This document shows positions 1 through 10,800 of a DNA stretch of 64,000 nt, in pieces; position 1 is the first letter of the stretch; each line of letters starts with the position of its first letter. The translations under genes were made by a program, and so were the position numbers. The DNA lies in contig OZ005703.1 in NCBI GenBank assembly GCA_963930775.1, positions 7,192,001 to 7,256,000 on the forward strand, in the 5' to 3' direction. Source of the DNA: Cliona cf. orientalis (lineage: Eukaryota > Porifera > Demospongiae > Clionaida > Clionaidae). Below the pieces are notes generated by a model. It saw nothing but the letters and a program-made list of their open reading frames with translations, made no database searches and was not told where the DNA came from.

Positions 1-93
1 CTGTTCAGAACTATTGTTGCTAGGTTAGAACGGTTGTTGCTATGCATGTAGACTATGGTGCGCGTGACTTTTAGCCAATCAGGTGGGATATAT

Positions 94-215
94 AATAGTT
101 ATAGCACGGTTGCCAGGGATTTATGGCGACGTAAACCGCCCTTGTCCTCGGGCTACGCCCTCGGACTCGGGTCGGTTTACTGCCATAAATCCCTGGCCCC
201 GTGCTATAACTATAA
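94..215. repeat. Foldback (hairpin) element, AATAGTTAT family
   Basis: Two long inverted arms start with AATAGTTATAGCAC and end with GTGCTATAACTAT. They meet at a GC-rich centre (CTCGGGCTACGCCCTCGG). The arms pair over about 55 bases with few mismatches. The termini and the GC-rich centre resemble the hairpin at 47443-47566, and the termini resemble the one at 36676-36750. No coding capacity is seen, so it reads as a non-autonomous foldback/MITE-type element. Confidence 0.7.
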
Positions 216-440
216 CAAAAACAAATAGCTATAGCCCATAACATAATAATTATTATCATGCATTAGACATGCAGGGTTGGTCCCCAGAGATATAGAGATA
301 GCGACAATAATAATTATGATAGCATCACACCCTCAGAATCTGATCATTTAATGCAAGCACAAAAATTTAATTTAATTATAACCTGCTCATATAAAAATTA
401 GTTCAAACATGGGAGCTGCATGTAGTTATAAAAATAATTA

Positions 441-3400
441 TTATTTCTTTTTCTTCTTCAGCTTACCACGTGCACCCTGCAGCTCCCTGGCATAATATTT
501 CTTGATTTGTTTACGTTCCTTGTCATCTTTGATCACCTCCAGCCAGTAGTTGAGGCAGCTGTCGATGGTATTATCAAGAGTTTGTTCAACGATGGCCTCG
601 TGGAGAACAAACCGCACAAAGGGAGCCTTGAGGTGCTCATAGTCAAATTCCCCAAGGCATTTGAGGATGCGAGTGATGCGGTGATAGTTGTGCATGGAAC
701 GGTTGAGGTGACGAAATCGTTCCTCCCAATTATTAGCTCTTTCTAATTCACCTAATACAATCACAACAGTATTATTATGGTGTGCACTTATCCCATAAGT
801 AGCTCTATAATCCAGTGGCAGCTCCACTAGCTATATAATATATGACATGCTACAAGCAAGATGACTGCACGTGCATACCTTTACCATAATCAGCATAGCT
901 GCCACAGAACAGCTCAGAAGGGTAGAAGTAAGCAGCTCATAATGGAACAAAGGTGCTAAGTTAATTGATGATTACCATGCAACCGTGAATGAGGAGAACA
1001 CGCATGCTACTGAATGTACTCAGGTAGTCAGCTAGCTATAATATAATATAGGATGTCTCAAAATCAGTGGTCCTGGAACGTACAATACATAATAATAGTA
1101 TTATGAAATTTCCAAAATTTTCTGGGGGAGTACCCCCAGACCCCCCTTACTTTGGAGAATAAGGTGTTATCAATAATTTTTCAGGAGCTGCCCATGTAAT
1201 TAATGCTAAAATGGTGGTTGCATATCATGTACAGAGATTTAAATAAATAATAATATTATTATTATAATATTATAGAAGGCATTTTATAGAGTCTACCATC
1301 TCTATGATATACTATTATTACTTGTACATGTAGCTAAAATTAATGTACATGTATCATAATAATTATTATAGTGTAAACCTACCAGTCTCAGGGTCTTTAA
1401 GTTTCATCCCAAAAAAGTCTAACATCAACTCATATGAGGTAAGGATGCGTTTGTGAGCTACTGGATCGTCACAAATTCGCTGTATTTATAATAGCAGGAA
1501 ATGCTTTTAATTTTTATAATGCTTGGAAGCTAATAGTGATTAATTTTTACCATAATCTCATGGGATTGTAATTCTTGAGCATGCCAATTGGATCCACGTT
1601 CACGGATGGGAAACAGCCACTGAATGTAGCCACGGTGCAGTTCAAGGTGTGAGTAGTTCCCTTTCCAGAGATCGTGAATATTTTCAATTAAGTCACCTGA
1701 ACAGCAGAAAGTAATAATGATTACCAGCATGTAACTATACACTAAAATAATCATCCACAGGGGGTTAGGGAGCACTTGAGGACATAACTCTTACACGGGT
1801 GAGGGGCCAATATAATAATAATTACCATATTTGAAAAACGCACGCTTTTCTGGTAAAGGTCGTCAATCGCTCCATATATACACGTTACCATAGGACAGGT
1901 TTTAATTGCATTGTAGTCAAGTCAGGCCAAATTGCAAATCCAATAATTGCGATAGACGACCCCGTACCGTACTGTAGTATATTATGTACATGTTTATGTT
2001 TGCGAATCTATTAATTGCAAAACGTACAAAAACTCGCAATTCGCAATTAATAAATACTCATAATTAAAACCCAACCTACGGTATGAGAATTCGTAAAATG
2101 CTAATTTCTTACGTTAAATTGGATCATACATGTATTCGATAAACTACGGTATAGCCAAAACTTCCTACTAAAACATATAATATAATATGCATACAATCTG
2201 AACATACCATCCGGTTCTGATAGTATTTGGTTGGTGTAGAATTTATAATTTCTGTCAAGACTTGGGTTATCCCATTCATGAGTATCCTGGAGATTTACGG
2301 CTCATTCATAACTATAAACCATAAACATAGATGCTAACTTACCCGGTAGCCACTTCGATACCTCTGAGTGTCCTTAGATGCCCATGATCCATAACCACTA
2401 CCATAAAATGTTATGTCGTCATCATCATCATCATCATCGTCCTTTTCTTGAGGTGAACTTTTATGTTTGGTCCTTGCCTCTTCTTGGCTATCACCCGCAG
2501 TTGCTGTACGAGGTGGAGCGACACACTCCAATTTACTTTTACAATATTTCTGCTTAATCTATTCGGCTAAGTACCCTTCATTAACAGGGTCACTCTCCAG
2601 AGCTTCAACTATGGCATCCCAGGACGGAGGGGGGTCAGTCTGCTTGAACCAGTTCTCCAGCATTCTGGTCAGACAATTACCATCTTGAAGATGAAAAGAT
2701 CGTTCAATACTGTCAAGAGTACCAGTGTTGATTTCTAGTTCAATTCCAATATCTCTCCACTTAGCTCGAGCAGGATAAAGAGCTGATCGAGCATTTTTTA
2801 AGGTTACCCGATGACCTAATTACAGGTACAAAAAGGGTCGAAGGGTGATGGCAGTATACAAATAAGGATTACATTGTAGGGATTGATTACAATTACTTGA
2901 AAAAATGATATCCATATAATATATATAATATTATATTAATCCTGGTTTGTATACTTTTTAGTACAATCATCCTTACTTCCCCTTCAATTTTGCTTGTACA
3001 AACATATACAATTAGTTGGAAATGTGTTACACGCTATTCATAATAGACTTTATCTATAGTACCTATATACCCTTAGCAATACCCTTACTCATTGCATGAA
3101 TACTTTTAGAAGCTCCCTTCTGATCATGGTCATAAGCTGTCGATGTGCTAGATGGATGTACCGCATCAGTAATTGTTACTTTATCCAGTGCATTACAATT
3201 TTCGTCAGCAGCCTTATCTACCACTTTAACTGGATGATGGTCAGCAATAGTCTTTGCCAGTGCATGGTTGTTTCCTCCAGCGGGATTATCCACTGCCTCT
3301 ACCAGTCTTCGCCAGGTTGGAGGTCCATACTTTTCAACATTGTATCGCTGTCGGAGCCATGCCAAGAGTACTTCTATAAATGCTTGATTGATGTTAGTAT

Positions 3401-5027
3401 TGTAGGTCATCCGTACGCCCTCCACCTCTCTTTGAGGCAGGCCAAGATATGTTCCTAACTGATAGTAGCAAAAATGGACATTTACAGCTTGTATGTGTAC
3501 CTCCCTGAAATCATCTTCAGCTATAATCAAATAAAAATTAAGAAAAACAACAACATATTTTGTGCATAACTATTGCAATAACTCGTACCAAGGGCTTATA
3601 TTCTATATTAATGTCGGGAGCTGATAGGGATAAGGCTGTCAATTCTGGTTTAATTATTAAGTCCTTGTTATTAAGAATAAGGGCATACTCTCTTCTGAAT
3701 CACAAGTGCACGCACTTAGTAGGCGTGGCGTTCTATGAACCCTGACCTTAATGGCATCAACTACTGGAAGCTAAAGTGTGAAGTCGGTCAGTGATGGCAT
3801 AAGCATTCATGACAACAGATACTGGATGGATAAACTCTATACACACCGAGAAGATCGAGACTTCAGATATGGGTAGGATAGTATGGTAGTATGCGCATAC
3901 ACATACACTTAATACTGAGGGTTCACAGCATCAACCTCGTTGGCTTAGCTATACTACTTGGGACATCAGAAGGACTGCTCTAGCTTCTATATGCCCCAAA
4001 TTCCTTCAAAAAATTGTTTGGCGTGAACAATAATTATCATATTATAGGGGATGAGAACAACAACCTTAAAGTTTACGGTATTTCAATGTGAAAACAAATT
4101 CACCAAACCTTTCTGCAATATTAATTTATACACTGACTCACTCAGAACAGTACTATCATCCACGTTGTCATAGTCAAGATCTATACATAGAGAGGAACAA
4201 GTTATCGACCTTAGGAAAAAATTTCAAATACAGTCTGGAGCTTTACCAGGATAGAGCCCAGGTCCAGGGTTTGTTTCAATGTCCCCACATCTCAGAAGTA
4301 GAGAGGATTGGACAATTAGTCTCTTAGCTTGTAAAAGGAGAATCAACATCAATAAAATTCCTTTACTACTGGGTTGGTATTCTGTGGTAACAGAATTGTA
4401 TATTGTTCATACCACAACAAATGCAGAGGATATAATTAGAGCACATCCTCTTCTCCTGATAATGATGGCTTTTGCAGGCAATTTCCACCCTTCTGGTCCA
4501 CCACCCCATACCCTTTTTTGGAAAATTTTGATGAGTTACTTGCTAGCTTAATTAAAAATTTGATGCATCAGCTGCATGCATAGTTGAACCCCAATCTCTA
4601 AATATGATGTGGATAATAATAATATTGTAATTTTTAATATAGTGCTTGTGACTCTGCCTCACAGCCCATGATGCAGCATACCTTTCCATCTGATCAAGAT
4701 GTGACAAATCGTGATAAGTACTGTGATCAATTTGGGGATCAGAGGGGCGAGCAGACACAATAGAGCCTTCCATCCCATCCAGGTGGACAAAGGCAGTTCG
4801 GTTAACGCTGAATAGCAAAAATCTCCCCCTCTCCTATTTACTTGTGATTGTGGAGCAGGTTGGCCATTCCAGGCTACAATCTCTCTCCCTCCTGGAGTGA
4901 CAGAACCTGGTGTTGAGTCGTGATGATTAGCCGGCTTCGATACCGATCGGGAAACGCTCACGGTACGGATGCGACTGGCGTTGATAAGACCAGTCCTAAC
5001 TCGCCACTCCTGAGCACTAATCGGCAT
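441..5027 (-). CDS. 2A-Death-Death-OGFr fusion gene with an in-frame stop
   Basis: Seven exons join with consistent phases: 4682-5027, 4247-4381, 3071-3520, 2343-2815, 2208-2286, 1551-1696, 1383-1479 and then 441-751 as the last. The start is the ATG at 5027 (MPISAQEWRVRTG), conserved in two paralogues. Exon 1 encodes a basic, Pro/Ser-rich N-terminus and one hydrophobic segment. Exon 2 ends in a 2A motif (LLLRCGDIETNPGP). Exon 3 is a Death-like domain. Exon 4 is a second Death domain close to those of the two NLRs, followed by a run of nine Asp. The last four exons encode an OGFr conserved region (GYIQWLFPIRERGSNWHAQ; YELMLDFFGMKL; HRITRILKCLGE). Exon 4 has TAG at 2559-2561 where the NLR paralogues have CAG. 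Unless this is read through, spliced around or a sequence error, the OGFr part is not made. No second TM exon like that of the NLR genes was found. Function is inferred: an innate-immune/death adaptor fused to OGFr. Confidence 0.72.
1108..1150. repeat. Short dispersed-repeat fragment with G/C palindrome
   Basis: CTGGGGGAGTACCCCCAG is a perfect short palindrome in an AT-rich intron and is followed by ACCCCCC. It looks like a transposon-derived fragment, but there is no second copy in the window to confirm this. Confidence 0.3.
1836..2155. repeat. Dispersed repeat, second copy at 25513-25618
   Basis: The flanks (CGGTAAAagTCGTCAATCGC, ATGAGAATTCG, TTGGATCATAC, ATTCGATaAACTACGGTA) match the copy at 25513-25618 in the same order. 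This copy carries a 194-bp insertion that the other lacks. It lies in an intron of the OGFr gene. Confidence 0.65.
1888..2081. mobile_element. 194-bp MITE with TA target-site duplication
   Basis: The ends are imperfect inverted repeats (CCATAGGACAGGTTTTAATT and AATTAAAACCCAACCTACGG), flanked on both sides by TA. The matching repeat at 25513-25618 has a single TA at 25565-25566, which is the empty site. TA duplication with short inverted ends is typical of Tc1/mariner-derived MITEs. No transposase is encoded. Confidence 0.75.
4247..4381 (-). other. 2A peptide exon of the OGFr-type gene
   Basis: The 45-codon exon has phase-1 introns on both sides: acceptor CCACAG at 4382-4387 and donor GTAAAG. 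The translation runs from hydrophobic ILLMLILLLQ to SSLLLRCGDIETNPGP, then GLYP. It matches the 2A consensus D(V/I)ExNPG-P. Ribosome skipping would separate the Gly and the last Pro, freeing the downstream Death/OGFr protein. The sequence around the motif differs from the NLR 2A exons, so this is an older or independently acquired version. Confidence 0.8.
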
Positions 5028-5155
5028 CTTTGTTAGTCTGGGTGCCACCCGGCCCCAGACTACATCTTTCTCCGAGTCTCCGGTGGGAGTGCCCGGCGAC
5101 CTTTTAACCCTGCGTGCACACCCTGGTGAGCACTATTTAGAGAAATGATGTTGTG
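5028..5155. promoter_or_regulatory. Bidirectional promoter region, copy 1
   Basis: 127 bp separate the ATG of the minus-strand 2A gene from the former ATG of the plus-strand INIP exon. It corresponds to 12346-12494 and 18800-19085. The TGGCGCCAA site seen in the other two copies is not preserved here, in keeping with the decayed INIP exon. Confidence 0.45.
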
Positions 5156-5259
5156 ATGAGTGACCCAGCTCGGAGTCGCCGTAGCATCCTCCAAGGCCTC
5201 CAGCAGATCTGATCCAGGCTACAGAGACTGCACAGCGACGACCCGCAAGCTCAGCAAAG
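5156..5259 (+). pseudogene. INIP: INIP first-exon remnant
   Basis: The 104-bp exon is equal in length to the first exons of both intact INIP copies (12495-12598, 19086-19189). It reads MSDPARSRRSILQGLQQI and then a stop, where the intact copies have an Arg codon (CGA to TGA). The exon-2 to exon-4 sequences found in the intact copies are absent downstream. The piece was carried along by the duplication that made the three 2A genes and is now dead. Confidence 0.75.
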
Positions 5260-6218
5260 GTTATTGTAGCTGTAGCTACTAAAGTAATCTGATACCTGGA
5301 CTAGAGTAATTTCCACACCCCCAGGCCCATTCCCATCATAATTTTCAGCGAATACTAGGATCAAATATCCCCATCATAGGACTGTATTCCAATAGTCTGT
5401 AAATATTGATCAAATTCCCCCGATCCGGGGCATGTTTATCAGTAGCCTCGTCGCCTGGGGACGAGGCTAGTTTATCAGTCATGCAAACACATCAAATCCC
5501 CACCTTTTGCCAGCCTGTGGTGGTAGGTGGGGCAATACATTGATAGGTGCATAACGATCACATGTTTATATTCGAAAGCCATACTGTGAACTTGACTTCA
5601 CTTTTGTTTGTTGATGTAGGTTGGGTGTCAGGCTATCGTGCCTGTGAGACTGCAGCAAACAGCAGCCGCTACCAAGCACGAGGAACACCCCAGGAACAAA
5701 AAGTTTCTCATACACAGATGAGTGAGTTTTTATACATGTGTATAGTCGTAGAAATACTTCTCCTAGTCTCCTGGTCTGGTTCACAAGACTACTGAAAGGC
5801 CTGGGTACAAGGCTAAGATAAGTACTGCTCTGGGCCACCAAATTAATGAAAGCTTGCCAATCCATGATAGTATTTTATCTCCTCTCCATCCCTTATGGTT
5901 TAATGCATTGGCAAGCCCTTCAAACTAGTTACCTTATTAAGGGGTGCGAAGTGCAAATTTCATAGCAATAGATCTGTGTCAGCTACTTTGGATTGTCACA
6001 TTAATACCAATTGACGCTATTGTTGAGCTTCCATTATGCTATTGGGATATCCACACCCTAGCAAGTCTGTAATTGGCCTTTATCTCTGCTGTACGCTTCT
6101 CTTTCTCTCTTTTCCCCCCTCCCCCCTCAATCCTTCCTTTCTCCCCTCCCTCGCTCTCGCTCTCTTTCTTTCTTTCCACCTGCCCCCCAACTCCCCCCCC
6201 CTCCCTCCCGGCCCCCAG
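5260..6218. other. Intergenic stretch with foldback remnants
   Basis: No convincing exon is seen. It contains sequence shared with the 5' flanks of the INIP copies, the short foldback at 5444-5468, and AGCCTTGTACCCAGGC on the minus strand near 5799-5814, resembling the end of the foldback at 18878-18953. A C/T-rich tract at 6100-6217 serves as polypyrimidine tract for the next exon. Confidence 0.5.
5444..5468. mobile_element. Minimal foldback remnant with flanking direct repeat
   Basis: AGCCTCGTC and GACGAGGCT pair around CGCCTGG, and GTTTATCAGT occurs directly on both sides. A short inverted repeat flanked by a 10-bp direct repeat fits an insertion with target-site duplication. The ends resemble those of the elements at 18878-18953 and 22213-22248. 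Confidence 0.55.
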
Positions 6219-7634
6219 GACCCTGATAAGCCTGGTGACAAGCCTCATATGCAGGAGTACACTGTGTATAGAGAGGGTGGCCACTTGCATGACGTATCTC
6301 CTTTTGTGACGTAATCGTAGATTTCATCCGTTTCAGGACTTGACAAACCTGTATGACCAGTATCGCTCCATTGAGCCATGGCTCCAGCGTAAGGACGGCT
6401 TGGAGAAAGATGGCAAGGAACACTTTCAATCAGTTGAGGACAGAAAGAAACTGGTGTGTTAGTACCGTAAAATAATTTGGACAGAAATTTGGTGACTTAG
6501 TTAGTTTGATGATTCAACTATCTATTATTATTAAATTTTGTATGCACGACCTGATTTTACTAATTCTTTAATCTCATATGTGTATGGTTTTCCCGGAAAT
6601 TCAGAGTAGAGCAGTATTCTTGTTCATTTTAGTCAAAGATCAAAGGCATAACATTCTTGAGTATACATTCCACTGACCATATCAAAGGAAATTAATACTA
6701 GCACTGCTCTACTCTGCCATGGGGAGACCCCTGTGTGAATAATAATTATTCTTCCTTCCATGATTGTAGGATGGTCTGTACGAGTGTATCCTGTGCTTCT
6801 GCTGCAGTACGTCATGCCCCGCCTACTGGTGGCACCCGGAGAAGTACCTCGGACCAGCTGTGCTCATGCAGGCATATCGATGGATGATTGATAGTAGGGT
6901 AGGTCAACAGTTTCTGTAGCTACATGTATGACATTGTATACCCAAATCCCAGCCGTTAAAATTAATTTAATGTTTTGCTATTTCTCTTTTATACTGATAT
7001 AATATAGGATGAGTTCCAAAAGGAACGGCTGCAGAAGGTCTCTGATCCATTCTCAGTGTTTCGCTGTCACACTATCATGAACTGCACAAAGACATGCCCG
7101 AAGGTACATACAGAACTATTATAACTAGAGCACACACACACTGCATCTACACCGTACCCTGTAGTACTGCACAGAGATAACTTGTTGACGACCTTTACCT
7201 AAGTGCATGAGCAGAAAGGTGTGATTCACGGCGTGGCCAATAAAAACACAGTTTTGTGACACTCGTGGGCCTTACCAAATTAATGATTAGAAGCATTATG
7301 GAGCAAGCTTTTGATGATTCGTTATGCTTAGGGTCGCTCAGATGCCTAGATCTCGAGATCTGGCGATATAATAATAATATTATTAATGCTGACAGACAGG
7401 CAGACTGAACCGATTACTGTACCCATTGCTGCGCATGTGCATGCAGGGTAATTATTATAGTCTTGTCAAATGATATAATTATATTGTGTAAGCACTGAAC
7501 ATAAAAGCCACAATGTCATGATGTGGGTCATTCATGGGATTAGGTAACCTTGAAAGTCATATTCTCTTCTATGATTATAGAGTCTCAACCCCGGAAAGGC
7601 TATTGCAGAGATAAAAAAGATGTTATCTACATAG
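6219..7634 (+). CDS. SDHB: Succinate dehydrogenase iron-sulfur subunit, incomplete copy
   Basis: Mitochondrial complex II iron-sulfur subunit, which passes electrons from the flavoprotein to ubiquinone. Exons seen: 6219-about 6277 ([16 protein letters not shown]), 6337-6453 ([17 protein letters not shown]), 6770-6898, 7008-7103 and 7581-7634. The second half is complete, with the 4Fe-4S and 3Fe-4S cysteine motifs ([25 protein letters not shown]) and the ending [12 protein letters not shown]. Missing are the mitochondrial presequence and about 70 residues of the N-terminal ferredoxin domain with the 2Fe-2S cysteines, which should lie between the first two exons. The first exon runs out of homology after EYTV. 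As it stands the gene cannot make a normal SDHB. It is a partial duplicate, or the assembly or haplotype has lost part of it. A second fragment lies at 13651-14108. Confidence 0.85.
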
Positions 7635-7809
7635 TTATAGACTATTATCACCACTACACTCATATACTGTAGAATGCAGTTATAATAATTATCTGTACGA
7701 TGATATTGATTGATAATGCTATAATAAAAATATTACCGGTATTATTATTATTATTGTTGTTGTGTAACACTAAAACAATTAAAGTCAATCAGCAGCAATT
7801 AAGAGTGTA

Positions 7810-10800
7810 TTAAATTTTATATGGATCATAATTGAAATGTTGTTTTATTTGTATTTGCTCCTTGACTTCATCATAACCTTGGCATTGTCCCAGAGTCTGA
7901 ATCAGTATATCATTGAAAAAGTCAGCTGTGTGTATCACCACTTGCAAGAGGTGCTGACTGTTGTTTATCCCTCTAACGATAGCAAGGCAAACAGAATTGA
8001 TGATTTGGTTCTTATCAGCATATTTAACATCACCACATGACTGAGTAAAATACTTAGGAGCTACTGTTAGCTCAAGACACTGGAGAGAAGAATTTGTTCG
8101 TAACATGCCTTCTAGATTTGTAGCACTGTAGTCATTATCTCTCACATCAAGCGTCCGCAAAGTACCATTTTCATTACAAGCAAACACATCAAACAGACCA
8201 TCAACATCAATACTCGCTCCATACAGCCTCAACACCCGGAGTGTCTGATTCGCTCTCAGCATATCTGCCAAGGGTGCACTGGCACAATGATTATCTCCTA
8301 AGTCAAGAGCCAGTAAAGTTTTGTTTTTCGATACTGCCTCAGCGATTATTGTTGTATCATCTTCACTAAGGCCACAGTTCCGAAGATTAAGTGTTTCCAG
8401 GGATGTCTCTTTAAGTAAGAAAGTTATCAATTCACCACTGTTACATGGAAGTTTGTTAAGAGCATCCAGGGTTCCAGTGACTTGGTGTAACAACATGCCA
8501 TGCACATAAAAGGGGTAATTGCAGACAATTAGCTCCTTCAACGATTTACACGAGATGAAGTTGGCTGTAAGCATTTTCACTGAAGTCGCATCACTTTCAA
8601 TTTCGAATGTGGAAGAAAAGTATAATGACAGGGCAATAATATTTGGATTCAAGATCAGTAGGGATGAACATCGCTTTAGAAAGCTCTCACTCAAACTTCC
8701 CCCTAGTTTCAATGATTGCAATTTGTCAGCAGATTTACTTGCAAAAACTGCATCCAATATAAAATTATTAGTATCTTGCGAATGGGAATGTTTAAAATCT
8801 AATATTACTTCTTCAAGGTGAATGAATTCTCTGATAATTGTACCTATTGGTGATATGTAACAGTTAGGTAGTACATTGTCGGATGATGACACTACGACAA
8901 ATTTCTTGATGTTGAATGTTACTATATCTTGAAGATCAAAAAAAGCAGTCAGAGCAGCAGCTGTTGTTTCTGAATCATACCTATTACCGCAACATACATA
9001 CAATTCACAAATCTCATTATTAGCACTGGGATGAATACACTGCTTTATGCCAGCATGTAGCATTTCCATACACTCCATTGTGATAATACCATCTTCCTCA
9101 TTAAAGCAAAGTTGCCATTTACAATTGCTGTTTCCTATGCACCATCCTGCAACAAAACAATCCATTGGACTCATGTTTTTGCTGATCATAAGAAACGTAG
9201 TCTTTGTTCCAATACACTCCTGAAGCAACACTATATTCTGGCTTTCATAAAACCATTCATACCGACTGCCTAATGTACGATCCGTATATTCATTGCAACT
9301 TAAATTTATATGACTTCCAACAACATGGGGCATGACAGTTGCTTTGTGATGCGTTATAACTGTGGATACGCCACTCGCCGATGAAATATCATTACAGGAA
9401 CGAACCGTCTTCAGAATAATACTCTCATATATCTGTTCCAGTTCCTCATATCTATGCAGCAAAATCATTTCAATGCCGGATGGCTGACTCTTTGATAATT
9501 CCTTCAGAAGAGATGGATTATTCAGCTTTGTTATTCCAGCTAAGAACCTCATTACTGATTCTTTTTGGTTACCAACAGTATAATAATATAATTCAGAATC
9601 ACCATCCTGGGCCAGTTGCAATGACAAATGATATGCAGCTAAAAACTCCTGTATGGTTAGATGAAGAAAGTTATATGATACTGAGACTCCAACACTGAAG
9701 TGAAGCTCAGGAACAGACTGCATAAAGCCAAGGGTTTCAAAATCATCTGGGAGGTCTGAAAAGATTAATTGGTCCCCATTGTTTATGCCATCATTAGCTA
9801 GCTTACATATATTCAGGAATTTTTTATATATCTCTCTGGGCAGATCTGCAAAACTTGACACCTTCCTTATTCTTGTTCCCTGATCAACAAGATAACGGAT
9901 GAGTAATGTATGTGAAAAAGCAGTATAAAGCTCTGTCATTGTATTTGGAATGACACAATCAGTGCGGCCTCGTCTATCTTTGTAGACATCAAAGACAATA
10001 GCAGCGTTTAGTGGTATGTACATTGCAGCATGGATGGGAGGGTTGAGGGACACATAATGCCGCAACTCGTCAAGAAGATTTGAATCATCTAATGTAATGC
10101 TAATCAAATATTTATCAATTTGCTGCTTTGTAAAACCTAGAATCTCAAACTGTTGTGAAATCCTCTCTCTAGCCTTCCAGTGAAGTTCAGAAATTGCCCA
10201 TGGACGAGAAGTAACGAGAACCGTAGCTAATGGCAGAAGGCGACCATAAATTAAATCAAGATAAAGAGATGAGTCAACTCTCATGCTCCATGGAAGCTCA
10301 TCAAAGCCTTCCAATAAAAACAGAACACCTTTCCCGTTATTCTGCTCAATTTCAATAGCTAGTGACTCTGAAATAGACTTCTTTCGATGGATAAGTATAT
10401 CAGTTAAGTCTTTTGCTCGCCTCACAGTCTCGTCACGTAAACGTAGCAAGATTACTAGCTCAAAGTGCCGAAGGAGCTCTCCATTGCCCCATTTTCTACA
10501 AAGCTCCCAAGCAAATGTTGATTTTCCAACACCTGGTGCTCCAGTGACAATTACAAGTTTGGGATATGAAACTTCCATTTGTGATGGATCATATGCAAAG
10601 GGAATTTCCTGCATGCAAGCTACTTTCTCTATAGTTATTGGTGCTTTCTTTCGACAAATGTCGTCAATATTTCCTTTGATTGTGTACTTGGTAAATTCAT
10701 CAGCCTCATGCCTTGATACCCTTTGCTTGTCAATAAATGCAAGGTTGATGTAATGCTTTGAAGGTGTAGGTGGCCACTTGTTGTCTGATGGAAGGTTGCT

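Noticed and set aside
2400-2450. Asp-run as a separate repeat-protein gene
   Set aside because: It lies within the Death exon of the OGFr gene, in its frame, as an acidic linker.
6036-6314. Proline/leucine-rich ORF on the plus strand
   Set aside because: It is the C/T-rich tract before an SDHB exon read as protein. Only the last part ([12 protein letters not shown]) is real coding sequence.
10283-10753. 156-residue plus-strand ORF inside NLR-A
   Set aside because: Antisense shadow of the NACHT coding exon. The equivalent appears antisense to NLR-B.
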